A stretch of DNA of 64,000 bases. Origin: CAMYMQ01 sp963730305 (GTDB lineage Bacteria; Pseudomonadota; Alphaproteobacteria; Bin65). The notes beneath the pieces were generated by a model, which was not told the DNA's origin, did no database searches, and worked only from the letters and a program-made list of their open reading frames with translations. Positions 30,458-39,916 of the stretch are shown one piece after another; position 1 is the first letter of the stretch, and the number at the start of each line of letters is the position of its first letter. The DNA lies in assembly GCA_963730305.1 (NCBI GenBank), contig CAVSRB010000003.1, positions 744,001-808,000 of the forward strand. The letters run 5' to 3'. A program made the translations under genes and the position numbers.

Positions 30458-31078
30458 TCAGCGCTTCGGCTTGGCCGGGGGCAACGCCTTGTAGCCCTTC
30501 GGCAGTTGCAGCAGGTCGGCTTCGACCGGGCCGATGGTCAGCTCGGTCATGGTCATCGCGATCTTCTGCTTGCGGCGGCCCCGTTGGGCGGTGCCCTCGA
30601 GCCGGACCACGATGCGCTGGGCGGTGATCCAGGCGACGCCGTCGAAGCTGTCGCCCTGCCGGGTCTTGGCGCTGACCTCGTAGCGGCCGACCGCCTTGCC
30701 GAGCAGCGTCTCGTCGCCGACCTTGCGCCGCTTGGACGCGGGGTTCGACACGCCGAGGAAATAGTCCGGCGGCACGAACGGCACGGGCTGGTACTGGCGC
30801 CGGTTGAGCAGCAATAGCCAGCTCTTCTTGGCGGTCTTGTCGACCAGCAGGGCGATCGGCTCCTGTCCGGCCAGGTATTCCAGGCGCTGCTTGTCGGCGG
30901 TGTAGTAGAGCCGGGCCTTGCGCGTCTGGCCGGCGCCGTTGCGGAAGACCATCTCGGCGACGAAGTCGACCGTCGGCCCGCCCCAGTCGTCGGCGCGCGC
31001 CGGCGTCCCGGCCGCGACGACCGGCGCCGCGGCCACCAGCCCGGCGATCAGCAACAGGGAAAATCGGTTTCTTGGCAT
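30458..31078 (-). CDS. Exported DUF4412-like protein, paralogue 2
   Basis: 206-residue secreted protein with a signal peptide ([19 protein letters not shown]) and the same architecture as its downstream neighbour: [18 protein letters not shown], DYxx/[52 protein letters not shown] and a Pro/Lys-rich end. The pair is a tandem duplication, 30 bases apart, probably one operon. Likely a periplasmic lipid-binding or envelope protein; the exact role is unknown. Confidence 0.65.
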   Translation of the reverse strand: MPRNRFSLLLIAGLVAAAPVVAAGTPARADDWGGPTVDFVAEMVFRNGAGQTRKARLYYTADKQRLEYLAGQEPIALLVDKTAKKSWLLLLNRRQYQPVPFVPPDYFLGVSNPASKRRKVGDETLLGKAVGRYEVSAKTRQGDSFDGVAWITAQRIVVRLEGTAQRGRRKQKIAMTMTELTIGPVEADLLQLPKGYKALPPAKPKR

Positions 31079-31286
31079 CTCGCTTCCGTCTTGCGGTTCG
31101 GCCCGCCGCCCACGCCGGAACCGATCGGGTCGGGGTCGCCGGCCGGCGGTCTTGCTAGCATGGATGGCGGTGGCTGCCCAGAGGGCCCGCCCGGGGTGCG
31201 GCCGGGCGTCGCCGCCCCCCGGAAATGGGCGTTTTTCCGGCCGGAATCGAGCGCTGCGTCACATTGTCTCCGCGCCGGCTGTGGAT

Positions 31287-31315
31287 TTGACGGTCGAGGG
31301 GTCGCTCCCTAAACT
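31287..31315 (+). promoter_or_regulatory. Promoter for serC
   Basis: TTGACG (31287-31292), a 17-base spacer and TAAACT (31310-31315) form a good vegetative promoter. The predicted start of transcription is near 31322, at the left edge of the folded leader. Between this site and the divergent gene at 31078 lies about 200 bases with nothing else recognised. Confidence 0.65.
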
Positions 31316-31317
31316 CC

Positions 31318-31361
31318 GCGCCTGTTTGCGAACACCCCCACATGCCTGCAAGGACAGTCGC
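31318..31361 (+). ncRNA. serC leader RNA candidate (ribosome-binding-site-sequestering hairpin)
   Basis: The leader just before the serC ATG folds into one interrupted stem. GCG (31318-31320), CTGT (31322-31325) and TTGC (31326-31329) pair with GCAA (31348-31351), ACAG (31354-31357) and CGC (31359-31361). The loop holds GAACACCCCCACATGCCT. The stem buries AAGGA, the ribosome-binding site. Position directly at the transcription start upstream of serC in an alphaproteobacterium matches the published serC RNA motif, whose ligand is unknown. A covariance-model search would settle it. Confidence 0.65.
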
Positions 31362-32540
31362 ATGACCGCCCCCACCGACCAGCCCGGGGCTCGACCGGGC
31401 GTTCCCAATTTCTCGTCCGGCCCCTGCGCCAAACGGCCCGGCTGGAGCATCGACGCGCTGTCGCAGGCGCTGGTCGGCCGATCGCACCGGGCGGCGGCCG
31501 GCAAGGCGCGGCTGAAGGACGTGATCGACCGGTCGCGCGCCATCCTCGGCGTGCCCGAGGACTACCGCATCGGCATCGTGCCGGCGTCGGACACCGGCGC
31601 CGTCGAGATGGCGCTGTGGTCGCTGCTCGGCGACCGCGGCGTCGACGTGCTGGCCTGGGAGAGCTTCGGCAAGGGCTGGGTCACCGACGTGGTCAAGCAG
31701 CTCAAGATCGATGACGCGCGGGTGCTCGAGGCCGACTACGGCGCCCTGCCCGACCTCGGTCAGGTCGACTTCGACCGCGACGTGGTGTTCACCTGGAACG
31801 GCACGACCTCGGGCGTGCGCGTGCCGAACGGCGACTGGATCGCCGCCGACCGCGCCGGCCTGACCATCTGCGACGCGACCTCGGCCGCCTTCGCGATGGA
31901 CCTGCCCTGGGACAAGCTCGACGTCGTCACCTACTCCTGGCAGAAGGTGCTGGGCGGCGAGGCCCAGCACGGCATGCTGATCCTGAGCCCGCGCGCCGTC
32001 GAGCGGCTGGAGAGCTACACCCCGCCCTGGCCGCTGCCGAAGATCTTCCGCATGACCAAGGGCGGCAAGATCAACGAGGGCATCTTCAAGGGCGAGACCA
32101 TCAACACGCCGTCGATGATCTGCGTCGAGGACGCGCTCGACGGCCTCACGTGGGCCGAGGGCGCCGGCGGCCTCGCCGGGCTGATCGAGCGGGCCGAGGG
32201 CAACCTCGCCGCGATCGCAGCCTGGGTCGAGAAGACGCCCTGGGTCGACTTCCTCGCCGCGGACCCGGCGGTGCGTTCGTGCACCTCGATCTGCCTCAAG
32301 ATCGTCGATCCGCGCGTCGCCGGCCGGTCGGAGGACGACCAGCGCGCCTTCGCCAAGGCCCTGACCAAGAGGCTCGCCGACGAAGGCGTCGCCTACGACA
32401 TCGACGCCTACCGCGACGCCCCTCCGGGCCTGCGCATCTGGGGCGGCGCCACGGTCGAGCGGTCGGATATCGAGGCCCTGCTGCCGTGGCTCGACTGGGC
32501 CTTCGCCCAATCGGTCGAGCAGACCCAGGCCGCGGCCTGA
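31362..32540 (+). CDS. serC: SerC, phosphoserine aminotransferase
   Basis: Transaminates 3-phosphohydroxypyruvate to phosphoserine in serine synthesis (and 4-phosphohydroxythreonine in pyridoxal phosphate synthesis). The 392-residue fold-type I enzyme is of the alphaproteobacterial form, with [18 protein letters not shown] at the start, [37 protein letters not shown] and the PLP lysine in [19 protein letters not shown]. It is full length. serA follows after 45 bases, making a serC-serA operon governed by the leader. Confidence 0.95.
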   Translation: MTAPTDQPGARPGVPNFSSGPCAKRPGWSIDALSQALVGRSHRAAAGKARLKDVIDRSRAILGVPEDYRIGIVPASDTGAVEMALWSLLGDRGVDVLAWESFGKGWVTDVVKQLKIDDARVLEADYGALPDLGQVDFDRDVVFTWNGTTSGVRVPNGDWIAADRAGLTICDATSAAFAMDLPWDKLDVVTYSWQKVLGGEAQHGMLILSPRAVERLESYTPPWPLPKIFRMTKGGKINEGIFKGETINTPSMICVEDALDGLTWAEGAGGLAGLIERAEGNLAAIAAWVEKTPWVDFLAADPAVRSCTSICLKIVDPRVAGRSEDDQRAFAKALTKRLADEGVAYDIDAYRDAPPGLRIWGGATVERSDIEALLPWLDWAFAQSVEQTQAAA

Positions 32541-32585
32541 TCCGCTGGAAATCCTGAAGAACAAAACAGAATAGAGCTTCAAGCC

Positions 32586-34163
32586 ATGCCGAAAGTCCTG
32601 ATCTCGGACAAGATGAGCCCGCGCGCCGCCGAGGTGTTCCGCGACCGCGGCGTCGAGGTGGACGTCAAGCCCGGCATGTCGCCGGACGAATTGAAGGCGG
32701 TCATCGGCGCGTATGACGGGCTGGCGATCCGGTCCGCGACGAAGGTCACCGCCGACATCGTCGAGGCCGCGACCAACCTGAAGGCGATCGGCCGCGCCGG
32801 CATCGGCGTCGACAACGTCGACATCGCCGCCGCCACCGCCAAGGGCATCCTGGTGATGAACACGCCGTTCGGCAATTCGATCACCACCGCCGAGCACGCC
32901 ATCGCCATGATGTTCGCGCTGGCGCGCCAGATCCCGCAGGCCGACCGATCGACCCAGGCGGGCAAGTGGGAGAAGTCGAAGTTCATGGGCGCCGAGCTGA
33001 CCGGCAAGACGCTCGGCATCATCGGCTGCGGCAACATCGGCACCATCGTCGCCGACCGCGGCCGCGGCCTGCACATGAAGGTGCTGGCCTTCGATCCGTT
33101 CCTCGCGCCCCAGCGGGCCTCGGAGCTGGGCGTCGAGAAGGTCGAACTGGACGAGCTGTTCCAGCGCTCGGACTTCATCACCCTGCACACGCCGCTGACC
33201 GACGGCACCCGCAACCTGATCAACAAGGACGCCTTCGCCAAGATGAAGGCGGGCGTGCGCATCATCAACTGCGCCCGCGGCGGCCTGATCAACGAGGCGG
33301 AGCTCAAGGAGGCGCTCGACGGCGGCCACGTCGCCGGCGCCGCGCTCGACGTGTTCGAAACCGAGCCGGCCAAGGAGAACGTCCTGTTCGGCAACGACAA
33401 GCTGGTGGCGACGCCGCATCTCGGCGCCTCGACCGAGGAAGCCCAGGAGAACGTCGCCGTCCAGGTCGCCGAGCAGATCTCGGACTTCCTGTGCACCGGC
33501 GCGATCACCAACCCGATCAACATGCCGGCCGTGTCGTCCGACGACGCGCCCAAGCTGCGGCCCTACCTGGCGCTGGCCCGCCAGCTCGGCGGCTTCGCCG
33601 GCCAGATCACCGAATCGCCGCTCCAGGCGGTGCGGATCAGCTATCAGGGCCACGCCGCGTCGCTCAACACCAAGCCGCTGACCGCAGCGCTGCTCGAAGG
33701 CCTGCTGGCGCCGCTCTTCGAGAGCGTCAACATGGTCAACGCGCCGGTCCTGGCGCGCGAGCGCGACATCGACGTGACCGAGGAGACCGTCGAGAAGTCG
33801 GTCGACTACCAGACCCGGATCAAGCTCGAGATCACCACCGAGCGCCGCGTCCGTTCGGTCTGCGGCACGCTGGTCGGCGGCGACAAGCCGCGGATCATCG
33901 AGGTCGAGGGCATCGAGATGGAAGCCGCGCTGGTCAACGACATGCTGTTCGTCCGCAACGAGGACCGGCCCGGCTTCATCGGCGACCTCGGCCGGACCCT
34001 GGCCGAGGCGGGCATCAACATCGCCACCTTCCATCTGGGCCGGGCGGCGCCCGGCGGCGACGCCTGCTCGCTGATCGCGGTGGACCATCCGATCGAGGGC
34101 GACGTGCTCAAGACCATCCGCGCGCTGCCCCACGTCACCCAGGCCCGGCCGCTGCGTTTCTGA
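32586..34163 (+). CDS. serA: SerA, D-3-phosphoglycerate dehydrogenase
   Basis: First enzyme of serine synthesis, NAD-dependent. The 525-residue long form has the Rossmann motif LGIIGCGNIGTIVADRG near 141, catalytic Arg in NCARGGLINEAEL, Glu in FETEPAKENVL and His in TPHLGASTEEAQ. An intervening domain (about 320-450) and a C-terminal ACT domain (about 450-525, RPGFIGDLGRTLAEAGINIA), the serine-sensing module, follow. Full length, ATG start with an upstream purine tract (AATAGAGC). Confidence 0.96.
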   Translation: MPKVLISDKMSPRAAEVFRDRGVEVDVKPGMSPDELKAVIGAYDGLAIRSATKVTADIVEAATNLKAIGRAGIGVDNVDIAAATAKGILVMNTPFGNSITTAEHAIAMMFALARQIPQADRSTQAGKWEKSKFMGAELTGKTLGIIGCGNIGTIVADRGRGLHMKVLAFDPFLAPQRASELGVEKVELDELFQRSDFITLHTPLTDGTRNLINKDAFAKMKAGVRIINCARGGLINEAELKEALDGGHVAGAALDVFETEPAKENVLFGNDKLVATPHLGASTEEAQENVAVQVAEQISDFLCTGAITNPINMPAVSSDDAPKLRPYLALARQLGGFAGQITESPLQAVRISYQGHAASLNTKPLTAALLEGLLAPLFESVNMVNAPVLARERDIDVTEETVEKSVDYQTRIKLEITTERRVRSVCGTLVGGDKPRIIEVEGIEMEAALVNDMLFVRNEDRPGFIGDLGRTLAEAGINIATFHLGRAAPGGDACSLIAVDHPIEGDVLKTIRALPHVTQARPLRF

Positions 34164-34280
34164 GCGCGGCCGGACCGCCGCGACGGCGGTGCGCCCGACC
34201 GACGCGGTTTGCACCCGGGCGCAGATACCGCTACAAGCCGCCGGCCGGATGACAATGGGCCCCGAACTCTCCAGGTCGCC

Positions 34281-35444
34281 ATGACGGACGCCAACAACAC
34301 GGCGCTGCTGCCCCCGGGCATGCGGGACATCCTGCCGCCCGACGGCGCCCATGCCGCCACGATCGTGGAGCGGCTGCGGGCGAGCTTTGCCCGCTGGGGC
34401 TACCAGTGGGTCAAGCCGCCGCTGATCGAGTTCGAGTCCTCGCTGCTCAACGGCGCGGGCGCGGCGATGTCGGGCGAGACATTCCGGCTGATGGACCCGG
34501 TGTCCCAGCAGATGATGGGCATCCGCGCCGACATCACCCTGCAGATCGCCCGCATCGCGGCGACCCGGCTGCGCAACGAGCCGCGGCCGCTGCGCCTGTC
34601 CTACTACGGCGACGTGCTGCGGGTGCGCAGCAAGCAGCTCCGGCCGGAGCGCCAGTTCACCCAGATCGGGGCGGAGCTGATCGGCGCGGGCGGCTCGGCC
34701 GCCGATGCCGAGGTCGTGCTGATGGCCGCCTCCGCGCTCGACGCGCTCGGCGTCAGCGACCTGTCGATCGACCTGACCTTCCCGACCCTGGTGCCGAGCC
34801 TGTGCGCCGCCTTCGGTATCGAGGGCCAGCAGCTCGCCACCCTGCGCGCCGCGCTCGACCGCAAGGACAGCGCCGCGGTCGCCGCCGCCGCCGGCCCCGA
34901 ACGGGCCGGGCTGTTCCAGGGCCTGCTCGAAGCGGCCGGGCCGCTCGACGGCGCGCTCGACCGCCTCGGCGCGCTCGACCTGCCCGAGGGCCCGCGCGGC
35001 GAGGCCGAGCGGCTGTCCGACGTCGCCACCCGCATCCGCGAGACCGCGCCGGACCTGACGCTGACCCTGGACCCGATCGAGTTCCGCGGCTTCGAGTACC
35101 ACACCGGCTTGAGCTTCACGATCTTCCGCCAGGGCGTGCGCGGCGAGGTCGGCAGCGGCGGCCGCTACATCGCCGGCCGCGACATCGACGGCCGCGACAC
35201 CGAGCCGGCGACCGGCTTCACCCTCTATCTCGACACGATCCTGCGCGCCCTGCCCGAGCCGACCCGGGACCGGCTGCTGTTCCTGCCCTTCGGCACGGAC
35301 GCCGGCGAGGCCGCGCGGTGGCGCGACGAGGGCTGGCCGGCGGTCGCCGCGCTCGACGCCGGCGACGCCGAGAGCGAGGCGCGGCGGTTGGGATGCAGCC
35401 ACCTGCTGCGCGACGGCGCGCCGGTCGCGCTGTCGGACGAATAG
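34281..35444 (+). CDS. hisZ: HisZ, ATP phosphoribosyltransferase regulatory subunit
   Basis: A HisRS-like paralogue that activates the short form of HisG in histidine synthesis. The 387-residue product begins LLPPGMRDILPPDG, with class II synthetase motif 2-like RLSYYGDVLRVRSKQLRPER, FTQIGAELIG, and motif 3-like GEVGSGGRYIAGRD. It lacks the anticodon-binding domain of true HisRS, as HisZ does. ATG at 34281 is preferred to the longer upstream frame. hisG is not in the window, but the hisZ-purA pair is common in this group. Confidence 0.9.
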   Translation: MTDANNTALLPPGMRDILPPDGAHAATIVERLRASFARWGYQWVKPPLIEFESSLLNGAGAAMSGETFRLMDPVSQQMMGIRADITLQIARIAATRLRNEPRPLRLSYYGDVLRVRSKQLRPERQFTQIGAELIGAGGSAADAEVVLMAASALDALGVSDLSIDLTFPTLVPSLCAAFGIEGQQLATLRAALDRKDSAAVAAAAGPERAGLFQGLLEAAGPLDGALDRLGALDLPEGPRGEAERLSDVATRIRETAPDLTLTLDPIEFRGFEYHTGLSFTIFRQGVRGEVGSGGRYIAGRDIDGRDTEPATGFTLYLDTILRALPEPTRDRLLFLPFGTDAGEAARWRDEGWPAVAALDAGDAESEARRLGCSHLLRDGAPVALSDE

Positions 35445-35456
35445 GCGGAGCGAAGC

Positions 35457-36749
<1,293 letters not shown>

Positions 36750-36824
36750 GCCTTCGAAAAACAGAATGCTGCGCTATCTTCAGCGGCGTGGAATCGTCAA
36801 TCGGGGGGTTCAGGGAGTCACGGG

Positions 36825-37961
36825 ATGAAGTTGGTCAAACTGCTCACCTTGCTGATCGCTGCCGCGTTCGCGCTGCCGCCGGTGGCCCACGCCGCGGCCC
36901 AGAGCAAGAGCAAGCCCAAGGTATCGGACATCCCGCCCAGCATCTCCACGCTGTCGGCCGGGCAGGCGCGCCGGATCGACGGCGTCGCGCGGTCGCTGAT
37001 GCGGGCGAACCGGATCAAGGGCCTGTCGGTCGGCGTCGCGGTCGACGGCAAGGTCGTCTACGCGCGCGGCTACGGCCAGGACCGCGGCAAGCGCGCGGCG
37101 ACCAAGGATTCGATCTACGGCATCGGCCAGATCACCCAGGAGTTCACCGCCGGCGCCCTCCTGCTGTGGCAGCAGCGGCGCTATCGCAACGCGCCGCGGG
37201 TCACGGTCAACGACCCGCTGACCGAGTATTTCTTCGGCGTGGCCCACTGGGGCGGCGCCAAGCTGTCGAACCTGCTGACCCACACCTCGGGCATGCCCGA
37301 GCTGACCGACTCGATCTTCTTCACCGAGCGGCTCTATTCGCGGGTGAAGACCGACCGCATCCTCGACTTCATCAAGGGCCGCGACCTCGCGTTCAAGCCG
37401 GGGACGGCGTTCCGCTACAGCGATTCCAACTATTTCCTGATCGCCCAGGTGCTCGAGATCGGCCTCGAGGTCTACTACTACGACTTCCTCCAGACCGACA
37501 TCTACGACCAGCTCAAGATGAAGCGGTCGAGCTTCCTGTCGCGCCAGCCGCTGCGCCAGCGCGCCCAGGGCTATCTCGGCGTCAAGGTGGCGCGCGAGGT
37601 CAATCCGGCGATGTTCTTCGGCAGCGCCGACGCCACCTCGACGGTCATGGACCTGATCAAGTGGGACCGCGGCATCCTGCGCAGCAAGATGTTCACCAAG
37701 CTGTCGCGCGACACCTTCTTCGGCAAGTTCGTGCAGGTGAAGTCGATGCGCGCCTGGTACGGGGCCGGCTTCTTCGTGCGGCCGGGCGGGGCCTGGAACG
37801 AGTATTTCACGATCGGCCACATCCCCGGCTTCAGCGGCATCAACAAGATCCTGCAGCGGACCAAGGGCGGCGGCGACGTCTACGTCGTGATCCTGAGCAA
37901 CCAGACCAAGGTCAAGGGCCTGGACCGGGCGGCGAGCGCGATCGCCCACGTCGCGCGCTAG
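36825..37961 (+). CDS. Beta-lactamase-fold protein lacking the SxxK catalytic motif
   Basis: 378-residue exported protein of the serine beta-lactamase/class C (beta-lactamase family, PF00144) fold. It has a signal peptide (LLTLLIAAAFALPPVAHA) and the body features GLSVGVAVDGKVVYARGYG, NLLTHTSGMPE, YSDSNYFLIAQVLE and GHIPGFSG. At the usual SxTK site the sequence is GIGQITQEFTAG: Gln102 and Gln105 replace the nucleophilic Ser and the Lys. The YxN-type motif is YSD, and the third motif is HIPG. It is therefore probably a non-catalytic ligand-binding pseudoenzyme. Codon quality and frame are otherwise normal. An upstream Ribosome-binding site GGGAGTCACGGG is present. Confidence 0.85.
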   Translation: MKLVKLLTLLIAAAFALPPVAHAAAQSKSKPKVSDIPPSISTLSAGQARRIDGVARSLMRANRIKGLSVGVAVDGKVVYARGYGQDRGKRAATKDSIYGIGQITQEFTAGALLLWQQRRYRNAPRVTVNDPLTEYFFGVAHWGGAKLSNLLTHTSGMPELTDSIFFTERLYSRVKTDRILDFIKGRDLAFKPGTAFRYSDSNYFLIAQVLEIGLEVYYYDFLQTDIYDQLKMKRSSFLSRQPLRQRAQGYLGVKVAREVNPAMFFGSADATSTVMDLIKWDRGILRSKMFTKLSRDTFFGKFVQVKSMRAWYGAGFFVRPGGAWNEYFTIGHIPGFSGINKILQRTKGGGDVYVVILSNQTKVKGLDRAASAIAHVAR

Positions 37962-38344
37962 CGGCGCCGGCCTGCGCTGCGGCGACGTCTGACGGGATGA
38001 CCGCGGGCCGGCCCGCCCGCAGCGCCCGCGTTCCCTGAAGCGCCCGCGTTCCCTGAAGCACGCGCGTTCCCTGAAGCGCCAGCCCGTCGTCGAAGACGGG
38101 CGGACCTGTCGGGACGGCGAGCCGGGCGGCGCCGCGCGGCGAGGCGATCGACGCCGGGGCGCGGCATCGACCGCTGCCGGCTCGGCAGAAGACGGCGGGC
38201 TCGGCCGGCCTTGTCCTGCCGGGCAAAAGCCCTTGGATGCCGGGCTCTGGCGTCAACCGCCTCGCCGGCGGCGCACCCCGCCTCGTCGTCCCGACGCCGG
38301 TGGACGTCCCCGGATGGGGCGGCCGCCCCAATGCGTGCCGGGCC
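37962..38344. other. 383-base gap with short tandem repeats
   Basis: Extremely GC-rich region between the beta-lactamase-fold gene and the terminase-like gene, which are convergent. It contains an 18-base tandem repeat (see 38021-38082). Several long open frames exist on both strands because of base composition, but none has a start signal or family motif. Confidence 0.55.
38021..38082. repeat. 18-bp tandem repeat, three copies plus a partial
   Basis: Unit AGCGCCCGCGTTCCCTGA at 38021-38038 and 38039-38056, then a variant with GCACGCGCG at 38057-38074, then a partial copy to 38082. The period matches that of the repeat array inside the next gene (38424-38495), but the units differ. If translated on the minus strand, it would code a six-residue Gly/Ala/Ser/Asn repeat. 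Confidence 0.8.
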
Positions 38345-39361
38345 TCAGCCATGCCTCGCCCCGAGCGCCGTCGCGCCGCCCCCCTCCCCCGGATGTAGGG
38401 TTCTGTCGGGTCGGTGGTCTCCGGCGCGCCCGCGGTCCTGGGCGCGCCCGCGGTCTTGGGCGGGCCCGCGGTCTTGGGCGAGCCCGCAGTCCTGGGCGGC
38501 CCGGTTCCCGCCGGGGGGCAAGGGGACGGGATGTAGGGTTCCGTCGGGTCGGCCCGGATCGGCCGCGCTTTCCTCCCCTGGGGCCGACGCTGGGGCCGGC
38601 CCTGGCTCCTGCACTGTGTCCGGCGCGCTATCCGAAGCCGGGGCCGGATCGCCGGCCGCCGCCACCAGCCGGGCGGCTTCCTCGGCGTCGCCGCCGGACC
38701 GCTCGAACAGCCGGGAGGCTGCCGCCATGTCCCGGCCGGCCAGCTCGTAGATGCGGGCGGCCTGCTCGGCCTCCTCGTCGGTGACCAGCCGGTGCTCGCC
38801 GCCGCGCCGGGCCATTTCCTCGACCGTGATCCCGTGCGCGGACGCCGCGGCGTCCGGGTCGTCGGGGTCGGCCTCGAACACCTCGCCGGGCGCGGCGTCG
38901 CGCCGGGCGGCCCGGGCCGGGTCGCGGGGCGCCGCCGCCGCCGCGGCGGCCAGGGCGTCGCCATCCCCGGCATGCTCGACCGCGCGTTCGAGCGGCCCGG
39001 CCTGGCCGTCCGGCCCCCACAGCCGGACCCGCGCCTCGGCGGGGCCGGTCAGGCCCGACAGCTTCGCCTCCATCGCCACCGCCTGGAGCATGGCGAACAG
39101 GTTGTCGGCCGCATCCGCCGACCGCCAGATGCGCTCGAGCCGGGACAACAGGATCGCGGATTCGCGCAGCGCGGTCTCGGCGAAGCCCCGGCGGATCTCG
39201 TCGAGCCGGAAGACGATGTAGGGCTTGTGCAGGTTCTCGTAGCCCTGCTGGCGGGCGTTGGTCTCGGCATAGCCGGCCGCCCGCGCCGCCGCCGCGGCGT
39301 TACCGCAGACCGCATAGTGCCGGCAGAAGGCCTCCTGCCGGTTGGAGAGCAAGGTGGGCAT
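38345..39361 (-). CDS. Terminase-small-subunit-like protein with acidic and repeat tail
   Basis: 338 residues. The N-terminal 60 (MPTLLSNRQEAFCRHYAVCG, NAAAAARAAGYAETNARQQG, YENLHKPYIVFRLDEIRRGF) form the helix-turn-helix of phage terminase small subunits. The middle (about 100-220) is Ala/Asp/Glu-rich with EEAEQAARIYELAGRD and SRLFERSGGDAEEAARLV. The C terminus has a hexapeptide repeat (AQDRGP/AQDRGR) from an 18-bp tandem array. No other phage structural or packaging gene is close. A second copy of this domain type is at 9897. The gene may have been domesticated. Confidence 0.6.
   Translation of the reverse strand: MPTLLSNRQEAFCRHYAVCGNAAAAARAAGYAETNARQQGYENLHKPYIVFRLDEIRRGFAETALRESAILLSRLERIWRSADAADNLFAMLQAVAMEAKLSGLTGPAEARVRLWGPDGQAGPLERAVEHAGDGDALAAAAAAAPRDPARAARRDAAPGEVFEADPDDPDAAASAHGITVEEMARRGGEHRLVTDEEAEQAARIYELAGRDMAAASRLFERSGGDAEEAARLVAAAGDPAPASDSAPDTVQEPGPAPASAPGEESAADPGRPDGTLHPVPLPPGGNRAAQDCGLAQDRGPAQDRGRAQDRGRAGDHRPDRTLHPGEGGGATALGARHG
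38424..38495. repeat. 18-bp tandem repeat inside the terminase-like gene
   Basis: Four consecutive 18-base units (38424-38441, 38442-38459, 38460-38477, 38478-38495), each a variant of GCGCGCCCGCGGTCCTGG, coding a hexapeptide repeat on the minus strand. The number of units probably varies between strains because tandem arrays of this kind slip. Related sequences GATGTAGGGTTCTGTCGGGTCGG also occur twice nearby (38392 and 38530). Confidence 0.8.
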
Positions 39362-39466
39362 GGGGATGGCTCCTCACAACGGATGGGGAAATAGTCCCGA
39401 TGTGGGGAGAGATGGGAATATTTTCAAGAGTACGCAGCTAAGCATAATCGGCGTGAGGGTAGGAGA

Positions 39467-39730
39467 ATGAAATCCGATCGTCCGGAGGGACAGGCCGGCC
39501 ACTCCGAGTCCATGACAAACAGGGACGAAATGTTCAGGAGCTGCGCGGGATGGCACATCTCTTCTTGCGAACAAAGTGACTGCTCACTTCGGGAGACTTT
39601 GAAATCTGTTTACCTGGCGATGGAGGAAGTAAAGCCTTCAGCTCACGACGCTAACGTATTAGCGCGGGTGCATGTTCATTTGAGTTCAGCCGCCACGCCC
39701 TCGCATGATCGGCTGCGTTACCGGATCTAG
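39467..39730 (+). CDS. Possible small protein in the AT-rich island
   Basis: Open frame of 87 residues with GGTAGGAG just upstream of the ATG (spacing tight). An internal ATG at 39512 would give 72 residues. It contains four Cys in the first half (RSCAGWHISSCEQSDC) and a helical stretch (LRETLKSVYLAMEEVK). No family is recognised. Codon use is unlike the rest of the window. Confidence 0.3.
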   Translation: MKSDRPEGQAGHSESMTNRDEMFRSCAGWHISSCEQSDCSLRETLKSVYLAMEEVKPSAHDANVLARVHVHLSSAATPSHDRLRYRI

Positions 39731-39916
39731 ATCAGGAAACAGTTGACGTGGGATGGCAGCCAGAGCCTTTGTGCCTAGCCAATCGTTTTCTCCGTGATGA
39801 GCCTGAGTTGGGGCGGCATGCCCGGCGCCGGTATCGCCCAAGACGTCATGGGCTAGATTATTACGTTTTTCGCCGGCCTCGCTGAGATCGTCTTTGAGTA
39901 CATCTAGGTCCGTCAA
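39686..39916 (-). CDS. Possible small protein in the AT-rich island (TTG start)
   Basis: A 76-residue frame beginning at TTG with AGGAG eight bases upstream, a good ribosome-binding site. Sequence begins TDLDVLKDDLSEAGEKRNNL, then a His-rich part and a basic Pro-rich end. Unknown family. It overlaps the tail of the frame at 39467 by 45 bases, convergently, so at most one may be real. Confidence 0.3.
   Translation of the reverse strand: MTDLDVLKDDLSEAGEKRNNLAHDVLGDTGAGHAAPTQAHHGENDWLGTKALAAIPRQLFPDLDPVTQPIMRGRGG

Noticed and set aside
38021..38495. CRISPR array
   Set aside because: The repeats are head-to-tail with no spacers, the period is 18 bp, and no cas gene is present.
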